Shown: positions 1 through 10,689, numbered from the stretch's first letter. The stretch is 64,000 nucleotides of DNA from Centrapalus pauciflorus (GCA_020465985.1 JAANYP010006683.1:112001-176000), one strand, 5' to 3'. Notes: a model not told the origin generated them from the letters alone. Translations and numbers: made by a program.

Positions 1-274
1 GCCTCTAAGGTTGTAAAACCCTAAGAACAGTCTGTGTTCTTCGTCTAATCAAAACAGATTAGAGGTGATTGTAATCATTGAATTCAGCAATACAAACAGT
101 CTTGATTACTTCTTATGTTTTATGTTTCATTGGTTCTAAAAGTTTTTGTTAAAATAATTAAGTGTTATTCCGCAAACTTCTTAATTAAACTTTGATTCAA
201 AGCAAGATTATTGATTTATACTCTGATAAATTTCAAATCAGTTAATCTTGGTTATTTAGTTTTAGATCCTGACA
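1..274 (+). repeat. 5' LTR (3' portion) of Copia family A copy 1
   Basis: Ends in GATCCTGACA directly before the primer-binding site. It aligns base for base with 5038-5311, differing by two transitions. The upstream 394 bases of this LTR lie before the window. Confidence 0.95.
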
Positions 275-276
275 AG

Positions 277-290
277 TGGTATCAGAGCCA
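277..290 (+). other. Primer-binding site, initiator tRNA-Met type
   Basis: TGGTATCAGAGCCA lies two bases after the LTR end. This is the usual minus-strand priming site of plant LTR elements, complementary to the 3' end of initiator tRNA-Met. Confidence 0.9.
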
Positions 291-347
291 GGTTGTTCTT
301 TGTTTTTCAAAGTTGAAAACTTTCTTTCAAATTTTTAATCTTTTACA

Positions 348-2975
348 ATGGAATTTGAAAATAGCAGCAGTGGATCTGGGCAAGGACTCAAAGTGCCTAT
401 GCTCAAGCCCACTGAGTTTGAGATGTGGAAACTCAGGATTCAACAGCATATTCAATTCATTGATTATGCCATATGGGAAGCTGTTGAATTCCCTCCTGTA
501 GTTGATCCAGAACTTGATGCTGAGGGAAAACCAGTCAAAACCCCTCCAAAAACTGAACTTGAAAGGAAGGCTAGAATGAATGAAGTGAAAGCACTCACAC
601 TATTACAAATAGCCATTCCTAATGCTTATCAACATCAGTTCAAAAAGTTTTATACTGCTCACTCTCTTTGGAATGCCTTAGAGAAGAGGTTTGCTGGTAA
701 TGCCAGTACCAAGAGAAATCAAAAAGACCTCTTGAAACAGCAGTATGAAAACTTTTCTGGTGGCAAGAATGAAAACCTCACTCAAATCTTTGACAGGTTC
801 AACAAACTGATAAGTGAACTGGAAAGTGCAAAGGTCAATCTGGATCAAGATGAAGTCAACAGAAAGTTTCTCAGATCTCTTGGAGAAGAATGGACAGTCT
901 ATGCTGCACAGTGGAGAACAAAAGACACTCTTGATGAGATAGAATTGGATGATCTGTATAACAGTCTAAGAGTGTTTGAGACTGAGATTGATGCTAAAAA
1001 GAAATCCTTTTCTTATAATCACAACACTGCTCTTCTGTCTTCTGAAAAATCTAATAACTGTGATTCTTTTTCAGGTGGTGATGGCAATTCTGTTGAAACT
1101 CACCATGAGGCATTTGTTGCCAATGATGGATTATTTGCTCTAAATGTTGAAGACTTGGAACAAATTCATCCAGATGATCTTGAAGAGATGGATTTAAAGT
1201 GGCAACATGCGATGCTGACCATGAGAGCCAAAAGATTTCTGAAAAGAACTGGTAGGGCCAACTTTCAAGCCAAGACAGAAGGCAAACCATCTTTTGATAA
1301 ATCAAAAGTGGAATGCTATAAATGCCATATGCTTGGTCACTTTGCCAGAGAATGTAGATCTCAAGGTCAACAGCCATCAAGGACTTCACAGCCCATCCAA
1401 GCGTCCTCATCAACAGCACTTGTCTCTCAAGAAGACAATGTGTTTGACTGGAGTGATCAGACAGAGGAAGAATTTCAAAATCAAGCACTTATGGCAGAAA
1501 CATCAAATGTCTCCTCCACTGAACTACCATCTGAGGTAAATTCTAAACTCTGCTCTCAATCATGCAAAAATATGGTTAAAAAGTACAGAGATCATAATGA
1601 GAGCATGTGCAAAACTCTAGCTAAGATGGAAGAAAGGAGATATGAATATATGCAAGCCATAGAAGATCTGGAAAAACAGATCAATGATTATAAGGATAAT
1701 GAGATTCAAATGGGGTATGATAGAAACTATCATGAATGGGAGAAAAAGGAACTCAATAAGAAAATAGAATCTCTGAATAAAAAGGTAGAAGAAACTGAAC
1801 AGAAGGTGTTAGAGGCTAATGAGAAACTGGAATCTGTTAACATAGATCTAGGTAACTTCAAGTTAGCAAATCAAAAGCTAGAACACCTAATGGAAGTTCA
1901 ATTCAAAGATAGAGTCAAATCTCAGGTCAATCCCAAAGAAGGAATAGGATACAGAGCTACTCCTCCTCCATACAACAACAAGTACATACACCCAATGAGT
2001 GAGGTTGCTGATAGACTTGTCAATGAACCACTAGATGAGTCTATGACTATTGTAGATCCTATCCTTGATAACAATCCTGAATTAAAAGAAGATAAGAGTC
2101 AAAATAGAGACTGTGACACAAAGAGTGCACCCATAGAAGTCCAAGTTCCCAGTAAGAAAGGAAAAGAGAATATGAGTGTATGCAATGCTACTCCTCAAGT
2201 TTCTGTACATTCTAACTGTAACACTGCATCTTCATCAAAAGGAACTAAAAGAGGTAAAACTGTTTCTATCTGCACATGCCAAAAGCATGGTGTTCAAAAG
2301 TTTCCTAAACAACAGCAGGTAAGAGGAAACCAGAGAAACAAGAACCAGAAATTGACAGAAAAGTCTGGTGTTCCAATTCAAACTGTCAAAAGATGCTTTC
2401 ACTGTGGAAGGAAGAATCACTTAGCCAAGGATTGTTTTTACAAACCAGCTGTTGCAAAACAGACTGTGCATCACACAAAATCAAATCCTAATCAAGCAAA
2501 GCACTCAAAAGTGAAACCTTCCACAGCAGCTCCAAAGAAAACAGTTGATCACAGATTCTCAAAAGTGAATAAAAAACAGTCCACACATCAAAAACAAGTT
2601 TTGGCAAAGCCTAAATCAAGTTTTAAACAAATATGGTGTGTCAAGGACAAATCTGTTGCTCAAACTGCTAATGCAAAAGATCAGACTGCTAAGTCAAAAT
2701 CTGATGCTGTTAGTGCAAAAACTGAAACTGTTAGCACTACAAACACAGCTCAAGCTGCTGGTCATCAAACTGGAGCTGCTAGTGAATCATCTGAGACTGT
2801 CAGAAGAAAAGATGATCAAAATAGTTGGATACCTCATATTATCACTAAATACTCTCCAAAGACTCCATCAGTAGATCTCACCAAGTATAAGAAGTCAAAA
2901 ACAGTTTTTAGTTATGTCAATGTACAAGGCCAACCCAAAACCAATTTGGTTTGGGTTTACTCCACTACTAACTAA
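348..2975 (+). CDS. Copia Gag polyprotein (UBN2-type, two zinc knuckles)
   Basis: An uninterrupted 875-residue frame starting 58 bases after the primer-binding site. Residues about 40-220 are a UBN2/DUF4219-type gag domain, which forms the particle shell. A CCHC knuckle of spacing C-X2-C-X4-H-X4-C lies near residue 323 and a second near residue 683; these bind the element RNA. Residues about 410-520 are a charged, Lys/Glu-rich predicted coiled coil. The last 150 residues are Lys/Ser/Ala-rich and low complexity. The frame overlaps the next one by 62 bases in a different phase, so the protease needs frameshifting, re-initiation or a separate RNA. The start codon is the first ATG after the leader, and the diverged copy at 63237 begins at the same place. 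At 875 residues it is long for a Copia gag. Confidence 0.92.
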   Translation: MEFENSSSGSGQGLKVPMLKPTEFEMWKLRIQQHIQFIDYAIWEAVEFPPVVDPELDAEGKPVKTPPKTELERKARMNEVKALTLLQIAIPNAYQHQFKKFYTAHSLWNALEKRFAGNASTKRNQKDLLKQQYENFSGGKNENLTQIFDRFNKLISELESAKVNLDQDEVNRKFLRSLGEEWTVYAAQWRTKDTLDEIELDDLYNSLRVFETEIDAKKKSFSYNHNTALLSSEKSNNCDSFSGGDGNSVETHHEAFVANDGLFALNVEDLEQIHPDDLEEMDLKWQHAMLTMRAKRFLKRTGRANFQAKTEGKPSFDKSKVECYKCHMLGHFARECRSQGQQPSRTSQPIQASSSTALVSQEDNVFDWSDQTEEEFQNQALMAETSNVSSTELPSEVNSKLCSQSCKNMVKKYRDHNESMCKTLAKMEERRYEYMQAIEDLEKQINDYKDNEIQMGYDRNYHEWEKKELNKKIESLNKKVEETEQKVLEANEKLESVNIDLGNFKLANQKLEHLMEVQFKDRVKSQVNPKEGIGYRATPPPYNNKYIHPMSEVADRLVNEPLDESMTIVDPILDNNPELKEDKSQNRDCDTKSAPIEVQVPSKKGKENMSVCNATPQVSVHSNCNTASSSKGTKRGKTVSICTCQKHGVQKFPKQQQVRGNQRNKNQKLTEKSGVPIQTVKRCFHCGRKNHLAKDCFYKPAVAKQTVHHTKSNPNQAKHSKVKPSTAAPKKTVDHRFSKVNKKQSTHQKQVLAKPKSSFKQIWCVKDKSVAQTANAKDQTAKSKSDAVSAKTETVSTTNTAQAAGHQTGAASESSETVRRKDDQNSWIPHIITKYSPKTPSVDLTKYKKSKTVFSYVNVQGQPKTNLVWVYSTTN

Positions 2976-4542
2976 GCTGTTATTTGTGCAGGGCAACCAC
3001 AGGTCTCCTCATAGAACAAGATGGCATCTGGACAGTGGATGCTCTAGGCACATGACAGGCAATTCTGAATGCTTGTCAAATTTCAAAGGCTTTGATGGAG
3101 GTTTTGTTGCATTTGGAGGCAACTCAAAAGGAGGTAAAGTTACAGGTAAAGGCACTGTTAATGCAGGCAACATGACATTCCATGATGTTCTGTATGTTGA
3201 ACAGCTGAAGTACAATTTATTGAGTGTCTCTCAAATCTGTGACAAACAAAACATTGTTCTGTTCACAGATTCCGAGTGCATTGTTCCTACAACAGTCCAA
3301 GCAGCTCCATCAACAACAACAATCCAAGTAGCACCAACAGTCCCAGTTTCTAGGCTAGCAGTCCCAACAGCTTCTCAAGCTGTTAGCCTAGAAACTCAAG
3401 CTGCTCCTTCAAAAGTCACTGGAGTTGTGATCAGGGAAGGCATTCAAGCTCCATCAAGTACAGTCCAAGCAACATCCTCTTCTGCAAAAGACAAAGGCAA
3501 GGGCATTCTTATTGAATCTCCAAAGCACAAATTCTCCTCCAAAGAAGCCCAGATTGCCTTTGATGCTGAAGTTGCCAAAAGGTTAGCAGAAGAACAGGAT
3601 AAAGAATTAGATCAGCAAGCCCAGCCCCCAATAGATGATGATGAGACATTAGGTGATTACCTAAAGGGGTTTGTGGGCAAACAAGGTGAAAAGAAGAGAA
3701 AGATGCCAACAGGGCACACCAAGGCTGAGCACAGAAGATTCTTAATCAATTTTGCCTTTGCAGCAGGTATTCCAAAGAAAATGGCTCAGTCCATGACTAC
3801 TGAAAGGCTGCAGGAAATACATGATAAAGAAATGGAGAAAAGAAAGAAAGCAAAAACCTCCCAAGAAGTCCAATCATCACAAGAACCAGCTCAACCTACT
3901 ACAAGTCATATTCAAGCTGCTGCCAGTACACCTGTTCCCACTGATCAAGCTGCTCTTTCTATTCCTTCATCGGTTAAAAGGCTGCTCTTTGAGCAACAAC
4001 TACAAAAGGCCATGGAGATAGAGAAGTTGATTGATCAACATGATTTTACAAAGCCTCAAATCAACTACTGGTTTGCTAAGTCACTGGATGACCGTGACTT
4101 GAGAATTAAGTTTGTGATAAGAAGAGAGTCTGGTCCTGAAGAAGAATATGATACATTTTGGCAGATGGTTCAGAAGTTGACCAGAGATGAGCTTATCAGA
4201 ATGCACAACATTGGGTCTGTATCACAAGTTAGATCTTCTCTACCACAAGTGAAACAAGTCATCAGAGATCTGAAGTCCATTGTTGATCCTGAATTTATTA
4301 GAAAAGATGTAGAGGATGCCAACAAGAAGGGATTGAAAATCAAGGAAGTTAATATTTTTGTCAAATCCAGGACTTACAGAATCAAATTCACAGATGGATC
4401 TGGTATGTTCTTTAATCTTGAATTCTATGATCTTCCAAAGAATATACTACTCCAGATGAAGTCTGTCAGAATATCTTGTGATAGAGATGAGCTAAAGAGA
4501 GAATTTTTGAAGGCTATAGATCATAAACTTGCACAGTTGTAA
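2914..4542 (+). CDS. Copia protease fragment fused to a downstream extra ORF (no integrase, RT or RNase H)
   Basis: A 542-residue open frame. Residues about 35-120 are a Copia aspartic protease: the catalytic motif DSGCSRHMTG is at about residues 41-50 and the conserved LLSVSQICD follows. Near base 3282, where Copia polyproteins normally continue into the GAG-pre-integrase, integrase, RT and RNase H domains, the sequence instead enters a Gln-Ala-Ala/Pro/Ser/Thr-rich linker (residues about 125-210). A Lys/Glu-rich helical stretch and a globular-looking domain to residue 542 follow. This second half resembles extra ORFs found downstream of RNase H in Copia elements of composites, whose function I do not know. 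The likely origin is an internal deletion that kept the frame open. Start choice is uncertain because the frame overlaps gag. Confidence 0.85.
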   Translation: MSMYKANPKPIWFGFTPLLTKLLFVQGNHRSPHRTRWHLDSGCSRHMTGNSECLSNFKGFDGGFVAFGGNSKGGKVTGKGTVNAGNMTFHDVLYVEQLKYNLLSVSQICDKQNIVLFTDSECIVPTTVQAAPSTTTIQVAPTVPVSRLAVPTASQAVSLETQAAPSKVTGVVIREGIQAPSSTVQATSSSAKDKGKGILIESPKHKFSSKEAQIAFDAEVAKRLAEEQDKELDQQAQPPIDDDETLGDYLKGFVGKQGEKKRKMPTGHTKAEHRRFLINFAFAAGIPKKMAQSMTTERLQEIHDKEMEKRKKAKTSQEVQSSQEPAQPTTSHIQAAASTPVPTDQAALSIPSSVKRLLFEQQLQKAMEIEKLIDQHDFTKPQINYWFAKSLDDRDLRIKFVIRRESGPEEEYDTFWQMVQKLTRDELIRMHNIGSVSQVRSSLPQVKQVIRDLKSIVDPEFIRKDVEDANKKGLKIKEVNIFVKSRTYRIKFTDGSGMFFNLEFYDLPKNILLQMKSVRISCDRDELKREFLKAIDHKLAQL

Positions 4543-4632
4543 GTTTTTGAAAGCCTTGGTTTGTGAATAACAGTTTACTTTTTCATTTCCATGTTTGTAT
4601 AGAACTTAAAGTCTTGTGCAAAGAATTTAAGT

Positions 4633-4643
4633 TAGGGGGAGAT
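4633..4643 (+). other. Polypurine tract before 3' LTR
   Basis: An AGGGGGAGAT run abuts the TGTTGGG start of the 3' LTR. It is the expected plus-strand primer site. Confidence 0.8.
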
Positions 4644-5311
4644 TGTTGGGAAATAATTTAAGTATGTTCAAACTGTTAGTTAGACTTCTCAGACTGTTAG
4701 TAGATTTTTCATGTAAATACAAAGCTCATGCTGCTAGTTGAAGAAACTCGAGCTGCCAGTGTAAAAGTTCAAGCTGCCAGAGCAAAACAACTCAAGCTGC
4801 TCAGTTCATGCTGTCAAGAGATTCAAGCTGCTCAACAGTTTCATAAACAGAAAGTGCTGATTTTCAGGAAACGATATCTACATGAAGATTCCAGCATATT
4901 TACTATCAGAGAAGTCATAGACCTTCAAGGAAACAAGTCCAAAAAGCAATATAAATAGACAGAATAGGTTTTCTATTGAATAGAAGTTTTCTACATATTT
5001 TGAGTCTGTAATTGCTTTGTTGATTAAGTTTTCTCAAGCCTCTAAGGTTGTAAAACCCTAAGAACAGTCTGTGTTCTTCGTCTAATCAAAACAGATTAGA
5101 GGTGATTGTAATCATTGAATTCAGCAATACAAACAGTCTTGATTACTTCTTATGTTTTACGTTTCATTGGTTCTGAAAGTTTTTGTTAAAATAATTAAGT
5201 GTTATTCCGCAAACTTCTTAATTAAACTTTGATTCAAAGCAAGATTATTGATTTATACTCTGATAAATTTCAAATCAGTTAATCTTGGTTATTTAGTTTT
5301 AGATCCTGACA
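4644..5311 (+). repeat. 3' LTR of Copia family A copy 1 (668 bp)
   Basis: Starts TGTTGGG and ends CTGACA. U3 holds repeats built around TCAAGCTGC (4769, 4792, 4823) with variants such as GAGCTGCCAG. The same 9-mer occurs four times in the coding region. A second LTR of this family is at 55741-56350 plus 63107-63160. Confidence 0.95.
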
Positions 5312-5400
5312 GTGAGTATTGAATGAGAGAGAGAAGTTGGAGGGGTGTAGGTGACAAGTTGCCAAACCCACACCCCCCTTATTTTGATATAGCCGTATAA

Positions 5401-5432
5401 CACACACACACACTTGCATTTGTGTGTGTGTG
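5401..5432. repeat. AC-tract/GT-tract hairpin
   Basis: An (AC)n run is followed after a short TTGCATT-like spacer by a (TG)n run, giving a near-perfect inverted repeat of about 12 bp per arm. Confidence 0.8.
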
Positions 5433-5829
5433 TTTCTCTCAAGTGAAGAAAGGAAGAAGAAAATTAGGGTTTGTGGGTTCTTGATCAAAAATTGATGATT
5501 GAAGGCTTGGAAATCATGTTTGGTGTCATATTTGAAGGTATAAACACCTCCTCTCTTCATCTTCTTCATTTCTCTCCATTTCACCATTGTTGAAGAATGA
5601 AACCCTAAATGGGTTTATGTTGAAATGTTTTGTAATGGCTCCAATCTCTTAGTATGTTGTTATATGATCAAAATGGAGCCATAATATGTAATTACATTGG
5701 TAGTTTGAGTTAGTTTTGGTTGGAACCCAATCTAGGGCTCAAATGAGCTTTATTGGGTTATGGATTTGAGTTTTATGTTTTCGTAAGTGAATGATGTTCA
5801 ATATTGAATCATATATGTTGATATGTTGA

Positions 5830-6660
5830 TATGGAATCAAAATGGAATTAAGTAGAAGCTCATATGGAGCTTTGAAGAGGTGATTTGGGTTTTAACCCAC
5901 TTATTAACTCAAAAGAGTTCTTATGGAGTAATTGGCAATCTTTTATGATTTAAATGTGTGAAAGGGTATAAAATGGTCTAAATATGTTAGATTAATGATT
6001 CCATGTATTGGTTGGGGTTAAACTCGGGCAAAGGCTCAAGATTGGTGTTTGGAGCCAAAACCGCACGCCAAGTGTTCGGTGAAATGCCACAATGAGTTCT
6101 TAACCATTGTTGGGTTGAATTGAATGATTAAATATAAATTGAATGTCTAAACATAGCCCAAATATGTTATATATAACAATGGAATTAAATAGAAGCTAGT
6201 AGGAACTCATTTGAAGTTTTGAAAGCTTAGTTTGGGTTTTGGTCATTTAGAACTCACTTGGAGTTCGTATGAACTCCATGAAGTAATAGCATGCTATGTT
6301 ATAGTATAATATGTTTGGAAAGTGTTCAATTGTGTTATTAAAGTGTTTGCATGAGTTGGGAAACACAAAGTATGTGCAAGAACTCAATTTGGTGTTTTAA
6401 GTCGAAACCGCACGCCAAGTGTTCGGTGAAATGCCCCAATGAGTTCCTAATCATTGTCGAGATGAATTAAATGTTTGAATATATTATGAATACCTAATAA
6501 TAGCCTAAATATGTCAGATATTGCTATGGAATTGATTAGAATTGAAAATGAGCTCAAATGGAGCTTAGTGTTGTCGGTTGGAGCTTTCGGTCATTTTCGG
6601 ACTCGTTCGGAGTCCGTATGAGCTCCATTGAATCATGGAATGTTATGAAATCATTTTAAT
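5830..6660. repeat. Degenerate tandem repeat, period about 340 bp
   Basis: Three diverged units start with an ATGGAATT-AGAA anchor at 5842, 6178 and 6525. A second anchor, ACCGCACGCCAAGTGTTCGG, occurs at 6060 and 6407, 347 bp apart. Confidence 0.7.
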
Positions 6661-7830
6661 ATGTTTAGAGGTGTCTAAGTGACCTTAATATGCTATAAAT
6701 ATTGTTAGTAAAGTCGCTCCAAAGTTACAAAATCAGTTACGAAGGTTTTAGGGACTTTGGTGAGCATTGGGGGCTTGGATGGTGCAGTTGGACCAGACCA
6801 GAAGCCTGGTCGCGGCGCTACCCTCCCCTGGGTCGCGCCATGACCACCTTGCTGCCCCAAAATTGTGTTTTGGTTGGTCGGGGGTCGGTGCTTGGGTCTT
6901 ATTCGTTCGTTGCACCTCTAAATTAAGTGTTTTAAGGGTTTGAGGCCCTTTGATCCATTCTGGAACTCCTAAGGCCTCATATGAACTTAGTACTTTCGGT
7001 TTGATAACCCAATACCTTTAGCCCACTCTTAGGGGCTTATCTTGTGTTCGGGGGCTTATGTGTACGCGTTATGAATGCTTCTAGGTGAATTGACTCGAAA
7101 GGAGTTTGATTGCAAGCTTTAGCCATTCTCCGGGCTATTGTGGCTTTATTGGAAGGCTTTGGAATCTTCTTAACCAATCACTGTGAGTTCTAGGACTAAT
7201 GTAGATGAATGATTACATGTTAATTGTTGTTTGTGCCATTTTTGATAACATGCTACTTGATCATGCATATTCACATGTTATAGATGGATTCATTGTAGCC
7301 TTATTGAACATGCTGTCATGCATCATGAATTGAAAAGTGAATTGTCATGCTAGTTGATATTGTTGTGGATTGGTTTGTCGTGCATCTCATATAGTATGCG
7401 TAACTGCTTATTTGTATGGATAACAATGATTGGAAGATGGCAATTCGTGTTGGTTAACCTAGTAGGTTGGACTATTCGCTTTTGTGGTTGATTAATAATA
7501 GTTGGGATATATGCATGACCCCTTCAGGTTGTATATTGGGTCGCATTCGTGGAAATCTAATTGATTATGATTTGGCATAAAGGACTATTTAACTGGTAGG
7601 CTTATTAGTAAGGTCAAACGACCCCGATGATATGTTAGAACCATTGTTGCGGTATGATTAGTAGAACCACATAGAAGGTTTCTTTTAATTGGTCTTATGG
7701 ACCGATATAGACTCTCATGAGTCATATTGAACCCTAAATTGTTGTGGAATGCGTTTTGGACCCCTTTGGATATCCATGAAATATTCCTGGCCCCTTTGGA
7801 TGCCAGATGCCGACATATTTGCACCGTCGG

Positions 7831-7893
7831 AAGTCCCGTACTTGCTAGGGACAGTCCCGTACTTGCTAGGGACAGCCTCGTACTTGCTAGAGG
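7831..7893. repeat. 21-bp minisatellite, three units
   Basis: The unit AGTCCCGTACTTGCTAGGGAC is repeated about three times; the third unit is diverged. Confidence 0.85.
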
Positions 7894-7974
7894 CAATACC
7901 ACTCCCGACTTTGACAGGGAACCCTAGACGACCATGGGGTATGTGGTATTTGGATTTGGATGGGATTATCTCGT

Positions 7975-8128
7975 GTGAGGACAGCAACGGGCCGCCTGCG
8001 GGCGATGATTTTGACACGTTGGGCTGCAAGCATGAGTTATATCCTAGTGGCGGTGTTGACATCATGTGAGGACGGCAACGGGCCGCCTTCGTGGCGATGA
8101 TTATGACACGTTGGGCCGCAAGCATGTT
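7975..8128. repeat. 91-bp tandem duplication
   Basis: GTGAGGACRGCAACGGGCCG and the following roughly 40 bases occur at 7975 and again at 8066, with several substitutions. Confidence 0.75.
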
Positions 8129-8906
8129 TGTTCACACCTTTGAATTGGAGTTATTAGTAGTACGTACTGTGGTAATGTAACGTGCCGATTTGGTAAGGCA
8201 TCTTTGCAAAAGCGTTACAACGTGCTACTATGACACGCGTTGGAATCCCCACTTTGGCTCGACTATGTCTAGCGGTGTAGTGGATTCCAAGAGTTGAGTT
8301 GGTCCTCACCTTGACTCGGCTAGGCCGGGCGGTGACGGTGGAATATGTGACATTGGTAAATATCGTGAATGCTAATAGTCCTTAGTGAGATGAGTCATCT
8401 TGTTGAGAATTCGAATAGGTAAATAATTGGTGTGGGACACCGATAGTCCTCAACGAGGATGAGGTGATCCCATTCTATCTTGGCATTGGCCATCCTTGGC
8501 CCCTATATCTTTAGTTGATTGAAATTATGTGTTGGATATACATGGTTAGCATGTTAATTGTTATTTATATTAATCCTGGAATTCACTAAACAACTTTTGT
8601 TGTTTACCCCTTTAGTTGTTAACCTTTTGCAGGTTTGAGTTATCGAGCGGGAAGAGTATATTCTTCCTCGTTATTCAAAGTGTAGACTCGAGACTAACGG
8701 TATGCTTTGGTGATTGTGTTGGGTTTGGGTTAGTCGACCTCTTGGCCTTGACTATTCGTTTGCAGGATCATGACCTGTAACCTTGTAGATTCAATAGTTG
8801 TTTATTCGGATGCATCACTTATGATGCATTAATTGTAAAAGTTTTAATTCTACCCTAATTCCGCATAATTACACTAAAATATGTATTATTGTTGTATGGG
8901 TGTTTC

Positions 8907-9412
8907 ACCCAGTTAGCATCAGTGTAAGAGACCATACGATCAACTACCGATGGACGAAGACGAAGACCATAGGATAGAGTTCCCTGAACATAACGAAGGA
9001 TGTGTTTTAAGGCGTTGAGATGAGGTTCACGAGGATCATGCATGTATAGGCAGATCTGTTGAACCGCATAAGTAATATATGGATGCGTGATTGTGAGATA
9101 TTGTAACGCACCGGCAAGACTTCGATATAGAGAGGGATCCGAGACGGGTTGACCTGCTGAGGACAGTTTGGCCTTAGTGTCCGCGGGAGTGGAACAGGGG
9201 TTGCAAAAAGACATATCAGCACGATCAAGTATTTCGCGAGCAAACACAGTTTGTGATAGAGACAAACCGGAAGAGTCGCGTTTGGCAGCAACGCTAATAA
9301 AGTAGGAGAGAGGACCATGATCAGTCATAGCAAACTCAGACGAGAGTCGGGAGATGACTTTGGCCACTAGAGATGGAGATGACACAGTCAAGATGATATC
9401 ATCAACATACAA
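8907..9412 (-). pseudogene. Copia RT C-terminus and truncated RNase H
   Basis: The frame opens with the RT catalytic motif YVDDII and continues through the RT thumb and connection into RNase H. Conserved blocks such as YRSLAGALQYLT and HILRYVQGT are present. RNase H stops at its first catalytic block, YTDANW, after which about 16 unrelated residues run to a stop at 8855. RNase H is therefore non-functional. It is out of frame with the preceding RT segment: a small deletion and frameshift lie near 9420-9440, just upstream of YVDD. Confidence 0.85.
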
Positions 9413-10602
9413 GAGCAGAAAGATGGAAAGAACATCACTGTAGATTTGCTACTAATGAAGCCAATGGAAGTTATATAAGCGACAAATCGATGATACCAGG
9501 CTCGTGGTGCCTGTTTGAGACCATAGAGAGCCTTAAGAAGCCGAAAAACATGATTAGGAAACTTAGGATGAACATATCCAGGAGGCTGTTTCATATACAC
9601 CTCTTCGGTCAGATCACCATTTAGAAACGCATTTTTGACATCAAGTTGGTGAATGGGCCACTGACGGGATATAGCAATACTAAGAACAGTGTGGATTGTG
9701 ACACGTTTGACAACAGGGCTAAAGGTTTCATCAAAATCGAGACCTGGTTGTTGAGAAAACCCTTGAGCTACAAGACGACCCTTGTACCAATTAAGCTTGC
9801 CAGTACTGTCAAGTTTGTGTCTATATAGCCATCGACATCCGACAATGTTAACACCCGAAGGAGGAGGAACAAGAACCCATGTTTTGTTAGATAAAAGAGC
9901 TGACATTTCAGCATCCATAGTTGATTTCCAATTTGGATCTCTAATGGCTTGAGTTGTGGAACGAGGAATTGGAAAAATGTCAGAAGTGGCAAATAGATTA
10001 AGAATTTGACGTGGTTTTAGGTGACCAGTTTGGGACCTAGTAACCTTAGGATGAGATGGTTGGGGGTGGGATGGGGATGAAGAATCATCCGAGGCGGATG
10101 TATTAGGAGCCGTAGAGGAAGTGGTGGGGGATGACTGAGTCCGCCCGTTAGAGGGTGGTTGAGAGACAATCAGGTTGGGCGAAGGGGTGAGGGAGGAGAG
10201 AGGAATAGGAGTTTCGTCAATGAAGGAGTCAAATTCCTCAGTCGAAGGAGGGGAGTGAAAATCGGCAAATGGAAAGTGTGTCTCGTCAAAGATGACATGA
10301 CGAGAGGTAATCACAGTCTGTGTAGTCAGGTCAAGACATCGATATCCACGATGATCTGGTGAGGGACCTAGGTAAGCACAAGTAGATGATCGAGGAGAAA
10401 GCTTGTGAGGAGCAGTAGAGGATGTGTTGGGGTAGCATAAGCAGCATAATACACGAAGGTGATTGTAGGAAGGGAAGAATCCGAACAGAAGTTCAAATGG
10501 GGTTTTGAATTGAAGAGTTATGGTGGCAAGAAGGTTTAGAGTGTGAACAGCATTAAGTAGCGACTCAACCCAAAAAGAAGTCGGTAGGCGTGCTTCAATC
10601 AA
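9388..10602 (-). pseudogene. Copia integrase C-terminus and RT N-terminal half
   Basis: This is a 404-residue frame. The first 110 residues are the integrase C-terminal part, with the typical TPFELLFG and AYLGPSPDHRGYRC blocks. A Ser/Pro-rich linker follows at about residues 120-200. From about residue 225 it is Copia reverse transcriptase, with the blocks WVLVPPP, GCRWLYRHK, LVAQGF, DVKNAFLNGDL and LYGLKQAPRAW. The frame breaks before the catalytic YVDD. No complete RT could be made from it. Confidence 0.85.
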
Positions 10603-10689
10603 GGATGTGGGAATGATGTTATTAATGGTGCGAATAGATCTTTCAGCTTTGTCGTTTTGTTGAGACGTGTATGGACACGAGAAACGAAA

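Larger units (their letters stand above)
1..5311 (+). mobile_element. Copia LTR retrotransposon, family A copy 1 (non-autonomous derivative; left end outside window)
   Basis: The element shows, in order, the end of a 5' LTR, a primer-binding site, a gag frame, a second frame holding the protease and a large extra domain, a purine tract and a complete 668-bp 3' LTR. The 274 visible bases of the 5' LTR match 5038-5311 with no indels and two transitions, so insertion was recent. Integrase, reverse transcriptase and RNase H are absent, so mobility would need proteins supplied by a relative. A related copy starts at 55741. The left TSD lies outside the window. Confidence 0.93.
5312..8906 (+). repeat. 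Gene-free LTR-like repeat sequence
   Basis: No credible coding frame over 3.6 kb. A transcript-leader-like start near 5440-5600, degenerate tandem repeats and a CCAATCACTGTGAG segment (about 7184-7197) shared in reverse complement with the Gypsy LTR at about 61971-61984 suggest part of a long Gypsy LTR in + orientation. Copia copy 1 appears to have landed in it. The right edge is where the Copia RNase H similarity of the next element stops, near 8907. Assignment to a Gypsy family is inference. Confidence 0.45.

Noticed and set aside
1051..1488. 145-residue - strand frame inside gag
   Set aside because: Antisense shadow of a clear coding region.
5279..5587. 102-residue - strand frame with Cys-Val-Cys-Val
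   Set aside because: Spans the LTR border and the AC/GT hairpin; no family similarity.
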